Below are positions 1-13,200 of a stretch of 64,000 nt of DNA, piece by piece. Both the position numbers and the translations under genes were made by a program. How positions within the stretch are numbered: position 1 is the stretch's first letter; every line of letters starts with the position of its first letter. A model generated the notes under the pieces. The model did no database searches, was not told where the DNA came from, and saw only the letters and a program-made list of their open reading frames with translations. The stretch spans positions 3,347,001 through 3,411,000 of the forward strand of contig OX411556.1 in the NCBI GenBank assembly GCA_948146395.1. Direction: 5' to 3'. Origin of the DNA: Fragum whitleyi. Taxonomy: Eukaryota > Mollusca > Bivalvia > Cardiida > Cardiidae.

Positions 1-1134
1 TGAAAATGATATCATAATGCATTTTGCAAACGTCATTTCGCAAACGGTGTTATATGTTTCGCAGAATAATTTGCATCAATGAATTTCCCCGTTTGCAAAA
101 ATGACGTGAGCAAAAATTTTATGACGTCATTTTTACAACGAAAATACATCGTTGTTATACATTCTGAGCTCATTCTTAGCCGCAAAGCCTGATCAGTATC
201 TTCACTTTGCATTCTATACAAGCAACCGAAATTAAGTTCCTCTTGACATCACCATTGGTAGACGCGCTCTAGTTTTGTAATTGTTCAATTGTAAATGTTA
301 ATGGGGCGAAGGCCTTATAACGTGAATAAAATTATTTGATTTGATTTGATTGATCCATATAGACATATGTGGATGCTTTTGAAATGTCGGTGCAAAAGAA
401 CACATAACGGCTATAATTTCAATCTAACCGCATGAACTTCTATAAAACACCTCAACCAAGTTCAACACGGTATTTTGTAGTGTCGATCTGTTGTTGTTGT
501 TGTGTTTGTTTGTTTCTTTGTTTCTTTGTTTCCTTCCTCGTTTCTTTCTTTCTCTTTCTTTCTTTCTTTTTTTTATTGTTATTGATTGTTTGGTTTGTCT
601 ATGTTAAGATTGGCAGATTGTTGAAGCGGTAAACGGGACAAGAACTGTTTCTCAGTGAAGTTCAAACCGATAATAATATTTTCTTTATCATTTTCCAGTG
701 TGGTTGCCATTAGTCGTACTACGGCTTGGTGAGGGTTATTATTACGTTAATCTACTCGCTCACTGAACGAATGATTCTTTTTTATACCTGTCCCGTCCCG
801 ACCATCTGGAAACTCCATAAAATAAATAAAGATTTGGTATGTCTGCGCGGTCTGACTAGGATCGACCTTTAACGCATTACTCAGTTAGCCCCTTTTACAT
901 TACGCGTCAAAATTATTTTCAAACTTCATACAGATAACCAGCCCTGCGTTCAGGACTGAAAACGTTAACGAAACGCTTTCGAAATGATATATCGCTTTGC
1001 ACGTATGTGTACGTGCAAAGCGGGGTATCACCTGAAAGCGCTCGCGAAACGCTTTTACGTCCTGAATACAGGGGAAATGTTTGCCGAAATCCAAGGGGCT
1101 GTCCCCTCCCCACGGTCCCCGTCCCTGGACTTAC
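1..1134. other. Integrin intron / repeat-bearing DNA left of the last visible exon
   Basis: No exon was recognised here. The stretch should be intron of the minus-strand integrin gene, which continues beyond position 1. It contains a T-rich low-complexity tract (about 480-600), a right-end fragment of the TGACCCGTCACGCG MITE family (about 838-905, with the 'TCTGCGCGGTCTGACTAGG' core also seen at 6830-6900 and 13980-14040) and a small inverted-repeat element at 942-1073. Short open frames here are shadows of repeats. Confidence 0.5.
942..1073. mobile_element. Small inverted-repeat MITE (CCCTG...CAGGG)
   Basis: The ends are imperfect inverted repeats: CCCTGCGTTCAGGACTGAAA on the left and TTTACGTCCTGAATACAGGG on the right. 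The centre is palindromic around a TTTGCACGTA/TACGTGCAAA core. A related copy lies at about 26205-26345 with the same 'CTTTGCAT...ATGTGCAAAGCGGGG' centre, and fragments occur near 8490-8760. It is non-coding, so it would be a non-autonomous DNA transposon. Confidence 0.6.
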
Positions 1135-1232
1135 CTTTCCTGTGTGACCTTGTCCGTCCGTGTGGAAGTTTGGACAACCAAGTATAACGTAGTTACCGTC
1201 ATCGTGGAAATGAGCCGTGGCTATAGAATATC
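1135..1232 (-). CDS. Integrin alpha exon 8 (blade 3), last exon visible
   Basis: The exon has 98 nt with acceptor TTCAATTACAG and donor GTAAGT. It encodes GYSIATAHFHDDGNYVILGC and PNFHTDGQGHTGK, a textbook FG-GAP repeat (GYS-A ... DDG-Y-ILG-P). It ends in phase 0. The next exon lies left of position 1. Confidence 0.9.
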
Positions 1233-4200
1233 CTGTAATTGAAGGGAAAATTGTTCATTCTTTCTTTTGTCTGTCAAAGTTGTGTTTCCGTAATGCCCGA
1301 CAAAATTAGTTTCATATCCCATAGAAATATTGTGTATACGGTAAGCTTGTACCCTTTCGACCGAAAAAGGTTTCATGATAAATTTACCTTAAACTATAAC
1401 AATTCGTGTATTATACATTTACGTCATAATGATCAAATGTAGAATTTCTAATTGTTTTCATAAACGTTAGAAGCTATTAACCTTCTTAGATAATGATTTA
1501 AAAAAATAAATAAAATTAGTTTTGTACATCAAGATTTGTGCTTTATGTTTGGCTGATAAAAATGGTTTCATTACTCAATGGAAATTATTTTGAGTGTGCT
1601 GCTAATTTTAACCTTTCGCAGAAAGTAATCCCATACAATATAATTTTGGGTATTTCCTTATACGAGGGTCATCCAATAAATAGTGAGACTTTTTCTATAT
1701 CTCGAAAACTATTGAAGATACTTAAACAGAATTTTACATGCATGTATATTATTTTCTTCTCCATTTATTTTTTACATAAACAAGTTCGTTACCATGACGT
1801 CGTGTTGATGACGTCACAAAGAATGACGTCATGGTGTTAATCATGGCCAGACGAATATCAAAATATCAAAAATGTTACGTCTTTTAAGTGTTTAATTTCA
1901 GAAAATTGAAGAAGATGGAAACGTTGTTTTGCAATGAATATTATGCAGGGATAAAGTACTTTCTGACTGTACCTTACGTCTACTGATTTTTTTAATCAGT
2001 GGTAAAATTCGATTTTAGCAAAAAACTTCCTTTTTAGATCTACATGATTTTGATCTCAAAGACATTATTTTTCAAAGAAAATATTTGCATTTTTAAATTT
2101 GATCAGGATTCTTGTGTTAAAGATGCCATCTAATATCTAAAATAGAGATTGAGTCCAAAAAATTTTGTCAAAACTTAAAAGTACATTAATATAGAATTGC
2201 ATTTGGATACCCTCCCATTTTTCAGAACGATAAAAGGAAGGTATTCGTCATGAATTATGACTACATTTCTTTAGAAAATTATACCAACATTGTCTACCAC
2301 TTAGATATAATACCAGCAAACATTAATCAATGTAATTTGGGTAAAAAGCACCACCAGGTAGTTTAATATGAAGTTTTTAAACATTGAAACATGAAAGGGT
2401 TAACATGGCCATTATATCATATGGTACCTCTTCCTGTTGCCTAGCAACAAGGGTTCCATACAAAGTATAAAGGTAGGTGTCGGCCAAACATTGAAAGAGG
2501 TGTTACACAACACAATAGTGGAACAATAATCTCATATTTATTAACTAGTTAGGCATTATGGCATTAGTCTCCCTTTTATTGGGTGACCCACGTAATTGTG
2601 CGACATAATATCAAATAACAAGACATGAAGAGAGTTTTTATTTGTTTCGTGGATGTATAAAACTAAAAGCCTTTATTAAATGTATAAATCCGTCCCTGCC
2701 TTGTGTATTCATACAGTGAAATAGATTTTAAATTTATGTGTTGAAATCATTGAGACAATTCTTATGGGTTTGAACAAAATAGGATTCAGTGAGACTTACG
2801 CGACAATCCATGTGTACAGTTAAGAAAATCGTGAAATTGACAAGGTGAATGCTTTTGGAATTATTTGGGAGTGAAATTGAATGAGTGTGAGGAGCGAGTT
2901 TTGGGTGAAATTAAAGGGAGGTAATCCAGAATTGCTAATTTTGTTCAAGATGAACAAAATTAGCGAAATGAATTACCTCCCTTTAATAAATTATACGTTT
3001 TTTTTCCTGTTTATACGTCTTTGTCGACCAATCAGACACTTGAAAGTCCACACAAGATAATAAAATCGTAGAATAAATAGATCGATTTGAATTTATTGTT
3101 GAAAGTCTTGAACGATTTCAAAATGTTTTTTTTAATGATTTGGGAGCGTTTATGATCGATTTGAGTGAGTGTTCGGAATGAATGAATGGAGCGCTGAGTG
3201 AATGATTTAGAATGATTTTTGATCGGAATGAGTGTCAATTTCACGATGTTTTTAACTGTACGTGCAATCAAAATGACCTGTCTTAGTTGGAAGAAATATT
3301 ATAAGAAGCAACAATTACTATAAGCGACCACTTTATGGTGGTCCTTTTAGTCGTACAGTTCGTAGCATCGTAAAATTGACATTCATCTCCATTAAAACCA
3401 TTCTAAACCGCTCACTCAGCGTTCCATTCATACATTCCAAACGCTCACCCAAACCAATCTAAAAGGCTATAAAATTATTTTAAAAAAGATCAGATAACTT
3501 TCTGTACGCACAAATACGTACCACAATACAGCGTGTTACTCCAGCTAGCACTAACAATATATTCTCCTCTTCCCTGAATGAATGTGAATCCTCCTGAAAA
3601 GGAAAACACCAGTAATGCGTTCAGAATAAAAAGAATGTTGGAAATGTTCAAAAATGGTTCCATGATTGGTGATGACTCGTTCAATATATCATTCGTTTAA
3701 ACCTCTCACAAACATTTAAATTTTGAATGCAAGATCGATTTGACATTTTATGTGTTAACTAAAAGAAACTGTTTGGAGGTATCTTCGAAAGTTTGATCCA
3801 AAAAAGCGTCACGTCAAATGAATTGATAACGTCGACGTTTTTTTTTTATCACGTTTCGATATTTTATTTGTGTACATGTACGTAAGCAATACACGATAAT
3901 TTTTTCTGTCGCCAAATGTTTTATATCCAAAGTGCAATAATGGTTTATTGAGAATGTTCGAAGTGTAGATAATGCGTAATTAAAAAACCGGGGGAGGACA
4001 TTCAACGAATTTTCGATGGACTTACAAAACATCGTAAATGCATTTTGTTCAAATTACAGTTATGATGTTTTAATAAACCTATTGACAATGTAAAACACTT
4101 TGTCTTCATTCTTGGCAATTAATTACGATAGAGAATTATTTCGTTAGTGATTTTGTTCACTCCTTTTTTGAATCAATTTAGTAATATACAAATACAATTT

Positions 4201-7200
4201 TTCAAAAGTGAATATGTTCAGTAAAAGAGAGTGAATATTACGTGAATATTACATTTACAAATTCTACATGTGTATTCGGCATTTACCCAGAAATCTTTTT
4301 CTGTAATACGATTAATTGATGTCCCTGTCGGAATGAATTTCCCTTTTTTGATGCTATTACTGGGTTCTCAGATGACCTTTTCCCCGAGAGACGGACAACA
4401 CGTGTAAAAATCTTACCTCTCCATACATTAACTCCTGGACCACCAACAACTTCACTTCTACCGTCCTTAAATATACAGAAAACATATGGAATAGATATCA
4501 TCATCTGTATAAGAGCTGATGTTAGAAAATATTAGCATTTGCTTGTGCACATAATAACCCTTATGATAACCGTAATTCTTCTTGGTGTCGCCAAATTGAT
4601 CAAAACAAGATTTATAAAAGAGAAAGGTTATCATATAAATAGAACAATCACATCAGGACCCGAGATTTAAAAAAAATCGAAATCATCTGAGAAATTTCTC
4701 TTATTTAATATTTAAATAAATATATGAACATTAAAGATGATATAAATAAGTCGTTGTTTATAATAACTTATAAATATTATCTTAAATATTCATACATTTA
4801 TATTAGTATTACAACAGAAATTACGGCTTTAATCTCCAGTTGAAATTTGAGAATTTTTTTAACTGAGAATGAGTCAATTTTAATAATCTTGGGCCCTGAA
4901 AAGAAGAATGGTATTAAAAGTTCCAACAAGTTACAAGTCGTTAGCGCACTCGAGTTGTAATCTGGTAGTTGCGGGTTCGAGCTTCACCGGAGGCGGATAG
5001 TGTATTTGAACAGGACACTTCACACGCAGCGCCCCAGTCCACCCAGCTGTAAAAGTGGGTAGCAGTGGTTAGTACCCTCTGCCTCTCCCTCTATGTGCAG
5101 GATAAGATCTGGAAAGGGTTAGGACCACGATGGAAATAAGAGTCATTCGATCCTTTATCGTGTTATCCTCTTGAAATCAAAACAAACGTCCAAGACAGAA
5201 CGTGTCATACACAGAGACTTACTGGAGAATATGTTGCGGCTAGACCTCCCTGAGCAAACATAGCCTGACCATTGACAAAGTCATACCCAGAACGTGTCCA
5301 GAAATATGGTACTTACTGGAGAATATGTTGCGGCTAGACCTCCCTGAGCATAGGCAAACATAGCCTGACCATTGACAAAATCATACCCAGAACGTGTCCA
5401 GAAAGGCCAACAAGTCTCCTGAAATCTGTACAAAAATATTATTAGTATTAGTAGTCATACCCAGAACCATTCGGAACACCACTCGGCCAATCTTTTACGG
5501 AAATGGCCGAGTGATGTTCCGAATGACCCAGAACGTGTCCAGAAAGGCCAACACGTCTCCTGAAATCTGTCAAAATATATATTGTACAGTTATTTCATGG
5601 TGTTTCGTTTAACAGTGTATACTTTTGCCCGAGGGGATAGGGGAGGGGGCGTTCGAAACTGTTCCCAAAGCCTCAGGGGGATATCATCATCGACATTTTC
5701 GCACTTCAAATAGTGTCGTTGTCTACACGAAGGGTCTCTATTTCACTTCGTGATCCGATTTGAGGTTTCTAGCAACATTTACGATGGAATGCTAAATGCC
5801 CTCAAGATTACTTGCCAACGCACTCATAACTCATCATTTCACCAATGAGAATCAATTTTAATTTTTTTGTTTGTTTGAATTGGTTTTTGAGTCGCATTAA
5901 ACATTATTTCAATTATATCGCTGCGACTGGTTCAAATATCAGTAGAACCCTATAACTTCTCATACAAGTGCAACCATCACATCGTTCCTAGTCTTCAGCT
6001 GCTAACTCACAAAGATCACGACTATCAACTCATTTGTGGGAGACACAAAATGAGAAAGGTCAAAAGATATAAGGGTGTAACATTGATAATATCATTTTAA
6101 GAGATGAAGAGTATTTTTTTTATTTTATGCAGAATTGAATAAATACCTAATCACACTGTATGGAAACGAGAAGCGAATTCACACATGAGTATAATAAGTT
6201 GTTTAATTCATACCTCCATAGAATCAACAAATATTATCTCAATGTCTTATAATTTAATAGCATGAAGCAAAAATGTAGGATCCATCTATAATAATTTCTT
6301 AGGGGACTACTGTTTGTGTAGTCCCCTAAGAAATTATCATTGATGTATCCTACACCTTTGCTTCATAACTTTTAAATAGCTGCGTATTCAAAATTGTTTT
6401 TCATTGAGAAATAAAGCAAATTTTCAGCCAATCAGAATGCATGAAAATTGGCGGAATTATCTAAAATTAGATTATTTTAATATGGTAATACATGTATATT
6501 ATTTTCAGACATAAAGTACTGCAAGTTCGTTCATATCATGCACTCAGGATTCTATGTGTACACACATCCCTTGTCCGCATCCACATGTTTCTTAAAGTTA
6601 TACTTTTTGCTTAATTTTTGCGAATACTATTTTTTTAAAGTATGCTTTTATTTTTGCCTAAAGAAGTAAAGATATGACCCGTCACGCGTAAGGGAACTCT
6701 GTAAAATAAACATTACAAAAAGAGGTTAGTTCTAGCAGGCCAACCAGAGGTCGCATTTCAAAAATTCTTTCACGGAAAGTTAGTTTGATTATTCCAAATT
6801 CGGGAAATTAGTAAAGCGAGAAAAATTTGATCCTAGTCTGTTTGCGCAGTCCGCGCAGTCTGACTATGATCGATAATTTACACTACCCTGATAGCCCTTT
6901 TTTGCGTGACGGGTCACAAATATATTGTAGCCTATCCAGTAGACAATCAATGTTTCTATAACTCACGGTCTGCCGCACTGCATTACTTCTAAATCATCCC
7001 TCATTTTCAGACAGATTCCAACCATGTAGTTCTGATTCTTGTCTTTTTCTCGTAACACATTTCGCCAACCAGGACCGCAAACCTACAATGGTACAATATA
7101 TATATATATATTCCTCCATTTTACACTAAGAAACCTAATATGTTAAATTTACTTCACTACTTAGCACTGAAAATAATAAAAGTATTAATAAAATTATCAT

Positions 7201-10200
7201 CATTCTACCTTAATGCTTTAGAGTTGAGAAGAACCGTCTACTCTGTTGAGAATGAATAAACAGCTTATTTTTGTTACTCTCGCTATTGTCATGTTTGGTT
7301 TAATTTTGTCTGTTTATGTGACATACCTTTTCCATTGTATGTTGACCCTATCTTACTAACCCCACTCATTGAAAACTATTATATGTTCTTGGAAGTAGTA
7401 ATGAATAAATTGAATCTATTATTTGTTGCACTCTGTCCAGTAACCAAACCGAGTTTTGCCATCCAACTGCATAGCAGCGTAGAGACTGGTTTCATCCGAG
7501 TGCTTGCCTCACCTACTCACTCGATGCTGTCGGTAGGGGCTTGGAAGAAAACAGACGAGTTAGTCTTGGAACAGGGTGCAACGAACAATGATGTAGGCCG
7601 TCTTGGAACAGGGTGCAACGAACAATGATGTAGGCCGTCTTGGAACAGGGTGCAACGAACAATGATGTAGGCCGTCTTGGAACAGGGTGCAACGAACAAT
7701 GATGTAGGCCGTCTTGGAACAGGGTGCAACGAACAATGATGTAGGCCGTCTTGGAACAGGGTGCAACGAACAATGATGTAGGCCTATTATATTATTATTT
7801 CATATTAACCTTGTTGTATACATGTTATACCTGGGTGAAATAAAAGATTTGTTCTGGTATGTTCTGTTCTGGTATGTTATATGTTGCAATTTTGGACTAT
7901 GAGCTTATATGCTTAACGTCTGTAATAACTTGTGTTCTGTTTTTTTCTTTATGATTTTAGAAATTTATTAGGCCTTTAAAATGGGAAGGTGTTATTCTAA
8001 GAAGCAAATCATTTAACAGTTGTTATTCGCGAATCACTTAATACATTTTCACACATTACATAATTCAGCTCAACTTTTGCTAGATTCGCATGGTTTTTTT
8101 TTTTATTTTTATTTGTTGTTGTTTTTTTTCTTTTTTTGTTTTTTTAGTAGTTGTTTTGTGAAAGTTTCGGATTGTAGTTTAATTTCAATATTTCATCGAA
8201 AGGAAATTATAAAAAATGAAAATGATTTGAGCCCGTGCGTTAGATTTCCAACAATTTCAAACATGCACAAAGCAAAGACTCTGAACAGTCTGTGCATTCG
8301 CACAGTCTGTCCAGAGTCTTCATTGTGCGTTTGGTAAATAGATAAGGTCTCAAAGTATCTGTAGACCATTAGGTAACTTATATTTACAGTGTGTGGTTGT
8401 CTACGCTACTGGATGTTTTCACCTCACGAAAATTTCAAATTGTTGGAAAAGTCACGAACAGGCTCAGTTGCCACTCTGCATGCTCGGACCTAGCCCTACG
8501 TTCAGGATAAAAACCCACACACTCTCATTTTGAAATAGCTTAAATGTATAACTCATATTTATGTCTTAAACGCGGAACAAACTTGTGTGCGGATCCATTT
8601 TCAAAAGCCTTAAAACATTAAACTTTGATTCAGGAAGTTCCCTTATCACTTCAGTGCAAAGCGTGGTGCCATTTGAACGCTGGCTCACTGCTTTGCACCC
8701 TGAAAGCAGGTCCGATATCCCTTCTTTTGCCAACACGCAGACCGCCCTCAGGATAAACATATGGTTCAAATGACTAACGTACCGTCACCATTGGTAGCGT
8801 TGACGTTGTGTACACGAAATCCTTAAAGTTTTTGTTGATGACGATGGTAGCCCCCATTCTCTGGTCTCTTTCACAATCGCTGCGATTGTCTTCTGGTTTC
8901 CCCTTTAAATTCTCTGAAATTCAGAAAATAATTTTATAGCTGAGGATCGTATTGGAAAATAATATTTATAGAATTTGATAATACTTATATCGTGTCGATT
9001 GTATCTCTGGTGTATAGAATAGAGTATGATAAGATGTTCATTACAGGGCCCAAGGTCATAAAACTTTTCTCATTCTCTATTCAAAATTTCCTAAAATTTC
9101 AAAGTGAGATTAAAGCCGTAGTTCTGTTTTAATACTCATTTTAATGTATTAACATAAGAGATAATATTAATACATGTAAGTTGTTATGAATAATCTCTTT
9201 TTTTCATACATTTATTACAATTCAAAATTTGAGAAAATTCTCAGTTGAGCCTGAGAAGAGTTTTATATCCTCGGGCCCTGATGTTCATTTCAGAATATCG
9301 ATTTACCCATTCTCATTTGTCGAAAAATTAGACTGGCACATATTTAAAAGTAGGGTTTGAATTAAACTAGAATTTTGATATTACTTTTTACATATGACAA
9401 AAACTGTAGTATGACTTATGTGGCTGGAGTGAAATGACCACGTTGAATATTATCTATGTTACACACTAGTGAACTAGTTGTGTAAATGAGCTTAGAGTGT
9501 GTGTGTATTTCCGTTTATTTATCGTCGCTACCGTAGCACATGCCCATATGAGCGACGCCCCCAGAAGACGGTTAGTTGTTACGGGGGATAGTGCAAGGAT
9601 ACATGACGAAACTACTGCTGAGATCCGCCATGGTTCTTTTACGTGCTCGGTGTAAAGCACCGTCACACTGGGCCTCGGTTTAACGTCTCATCCGAAAGAC
9701 AATTAGTTTTCATTAGTGTACCAGCCCGGGAATCGAACCCACGCCGCCGAACTCCAATGGTTTTGAAATCCGGTGCTCTACCAACTGAGCTAATCGGGCT
9801 GGTATGAGCTTAGAGCTTGTGAAAACGCTATTTTGTTGCCTTGAAAATGACGTCATGTGAATCTGTTGTGGCGTCATTTTAAACGGCGTTAGTGGGTCGA
9901 CTCTATGTTTTGAGGCAATGTCATTAAATCATTTTTAACAGTTTATTTTAATTTACCAAAAATATTTCGGGTGTATACAAAATAACATGTCAAATTTGAG
10001 TTCATAAAATGCGATATTTTTCAAACTCGTTATTGACAAAAACTCGGCTTTGTCATATCCACCGGTAAACAAATTAGGCCATTCTTCACATTGAATTATT
10101 CATTTAAGAGACTAAAAGCTTACTACAGATTCCCACCCTTTCAGTAATATCTACCGGTGAACAACTCAGGACAATCATCGGATTGAATTATTTCATAAAA

Positions 10201-13200
10201 GAAACTTCAATACTCACTGCAGATTCCCGCCTTTTCCGTCATGTCTACTGGTGAACAACTCAGGACAATATTCTGTTCTGTTGGGCTGTTACATCGCACG
10301 AGTCCCCCATATCCAGGTATGTTGCCCACAGTTCGATTCGGGGTTCCTATGAGAAGACTGCAAAACATTAATTTAGAAAAACTTAATTCTGAATAAGACG
10401 AATTATTCCTCTTACATAAATGGTTATATTTTAACTTATATATTAATTAATTTGACCGAATGTGGTCCATTTAGGACACCCTAAAAACTGAAGTGGAATC
10501 TTGCAAAGGACAACCTCGGTACCTATTTCTAAATTGACCAAGTAAGAATAATTATTCTAGACACAAGCCCCCCCCCCCCCCCTTTTTGTTTTAAAGATTG
10601 ATTTTTAGATAGAAAAAGATCGGAAGTTATTTTCAACCAACCAGTTGTGTGTTTGTTTGTTTTTTTTCAATTATTTCAATTGAAACAGCAGTAGTGAATG
10701 GATGACATAGATGGACTGACTATGAAGTCAATTTGAATTTGAATTTGAATTGGGGTTTTACGTCGCTTTTAACAATCTCTCAGTTATATCGCGACGACTG
10801 GAGCACCTAACGATGGATTCCTGGTATTTCTCAAACCAGTACTACCACCACATCCCTTTCCTAGCCTCCAGTTGCTATTCCACATAGATTTACGATTATC
10901 TACCCATTGGTGGAAGACAAATGTCGGAAAGGATAAGTGCCGCGGCCGGGGATCGAACCCGTGCGAATATAGACCCCTGGATTAGAAGTCTGGCGCGCTA
11001 CCAACTGCGCTATTGCCGCGGCTGACTATGAAGTCAAACTATAGGCATTTTAACATTTATACGCTGGCAGCTACCCCGGTATGTCACAGAAAGAATGGAT
11101 AAAATATAATTATATATAAAATATGTACTAATTGTTTTGTATGAAAAAAAATACATCTAACGAGGTTTGGGATTGATAATTGTCGAGGCTCTGCCGAGAC
11201 AAATATCAAATTCCGGAATATCAAACCGAGTTAGATATTTTTCATACAATACACTAAGTATGTATTACGTTTATCTTATTGTCTCTATAATTTGCCTTGT
11301 TTTCGTTTATGTTTCTACCAGAAATGCAAGTTTTTAAAAATAACCGCATAATGCCATTGTTCTAAAATATACATGTCATATCATAAAATCACATGGGGTG
11401 TTATCGCGCGGATAATTGTTAAATTATAAGGTAAGAATAGATAGGTAGTGATGTGTTTTTTGTCATTTACCATTTACTATTTTCTTCCTTACCTACATTA
11501 TCTATAATCAAAGTACTCAGAGTTCTGATGGTGAACGTTTCCGATTGCTTTCTAGATTAATATATCAAATTCGTTGAGAAAAGAGAAATTATATATGAAA
11601 AAAAAAATAATTGAGGGAAAGTGTCTCGACAAAATTTTGGCAATTCTCACTGTTAATTCAAATTTAATTTGCATGTCGAATTTGTTCTCAAATATTTCAA
11701 TGAAAAAGAAAAAAAGCAGTCAGAAAGATAATTCAATCTCAACGAGCAGAACCCATATTTTATCTTATAACTATACAAATATCCGAGTGATAACATCCTG
11801 TATGATATTTTTTATGATATCATATAGTTATTTTTAGAACAATGATTGCATTTCAGTTAGAAACACCGACGAAAACAAGACAAATATAGGTTATAAGATA
11901 AATATAATACATACTTAGTGTATTGTATGAAAAATATATCAAACTCGGTTGTGAGAATTGGTAATTGTCTCGGCAGAGCCTCGACAATTATCAATTCTCC
12001 CAACCTCGTTCGATATTTTTTTTCATATAATACACTAAGTATGTATTATATATTTAGCAGATCAAACAGAAGTCTCTCTACATTTTCACTTTGAAACTCA
12101 ATCCGTAAGGGCTCTGGAACTTTAACCCTTTCCTGTTTTACAAAATTTTGAGCTGTCCAAATTCAAAGGTTTTGCAGACGAAAATTTAAAGTGCATTTAA
12201 TTTGAAAAATAACCATTCAGTAGGGTAGAAAATAGTATGGAAAAAGAAGAAATTGCTTGTCAGAAGCAATTTCTTCTTTTTTCACAAAGTTTTCTCAATC
12301 ATAAATTCACAGGCACGTAAAAAGCAGGGATTAAACAGCAAAGGGTTAATGATATGAATGGGGCCCCAATCCCCCTAAATCAAAGACCTCTGTTTCGTCT
12401 TCAACCAAAACGCTGTAAATACAATATTTTGGTCATTTTCGGTGATATACAGAGTTTTGTGAAAAAATGATTATTTTTTGCCATTATGTGAAAAAAAAAA
12501 CAATAAGATTTATGTAGGTAGGTATTTTGCACAGCTAATGGATGACCAAATATAGTCGTAGTTTAAATTCTGTTGCTCTGACCAATTAATGGATAATCGT
12601 AAAACTAATAGGGTAGAAGGCGAAGGCTAGGTAAGGATGTGGACTAATTATAGACCTGGGACGATTAATACCAGCAATCCATGTTTAGGTGCTCCAGTCC
12701 ACAGTCGATTGATTTACAATCTAAATTTCGTCTTATAGGTAATTATAAATTAACATGTACGGCAAAACTTGGTTTATGAAAAATCGCCTCTGCTTCACCC
12801 ACCGCGATTTTCAGAGAAATTGTAAAAGTGGCGTTTATCCCTATTCAAGAAAAATGCGAAAGAAAGGTTGTACATTTATAACACGTATCGAATAAGTCCT
12901 GAAACCTGTTTCGAGACTGACTTCGCATGTAGAAAAGTAATGTATAAATTATGTATTGTATAAACCACAGATGTCACTAGACTGGTTACAGTTTCTAATA
13001 CTAACTACGTGTATAGAGGTCACACCATAGAAAAACATACTTCCGGCCAATTACTACAAGTTACAATAGCGTGGACTTGGATCGAAACATAGTATGTGTC
13101 TATAAAGGGTATAGACACAAACTTTGTTTTTGCTCTAAACTCTCGATAAGCTCACGTGGATCATCCATTCGCCCGATTTAAAATTTGAACTTCATTTTAT

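Larger units (their letters stand above)
5217..5570 (-). repeat. Partial tandem triplication of integrin exon 5
   Basis: The intact exon 5 (5317-5425) is followed by a copy of its 3' half plus donor (5217-5304). That copy lacks 6 nt (two codons) and has no acceptor. The intact exon is preceded by a copy of its acceptor and 5' half (5455-5570), split by a 58-bp hairpin. Both partial copies are very similar to the exon, so the event is fairly recent. They look unusable as complete exons. Confidence 0.8.

Noticed and set aside
7335..7773. Open frames of 68-97 codons over the minisatellite
   Set aside because: They arise from six identical 37-bp units, where any stop-free frame repeats. There is no homology and they lie inside an intron.
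9722..9803. Functional tRNA gene on the minus strand
   Set aside because: Boxes A and B are good but the anticodon stem does not pair, and the segment is continuous with a SINE body bounded by target duplications.
10931..11022. tRNA-Arg(TCT) gene on the minus strand
   Set aside because: The acceptor stem is perfect but the anticodon stem has mismatches, and it is the head of a SINE with a target duplication.
11574..11837. 87-codon frame inside the foldback element
   Set aside because: AT-rich Lys/Ile/Ser composition with no recognisable domain. It could be chance.
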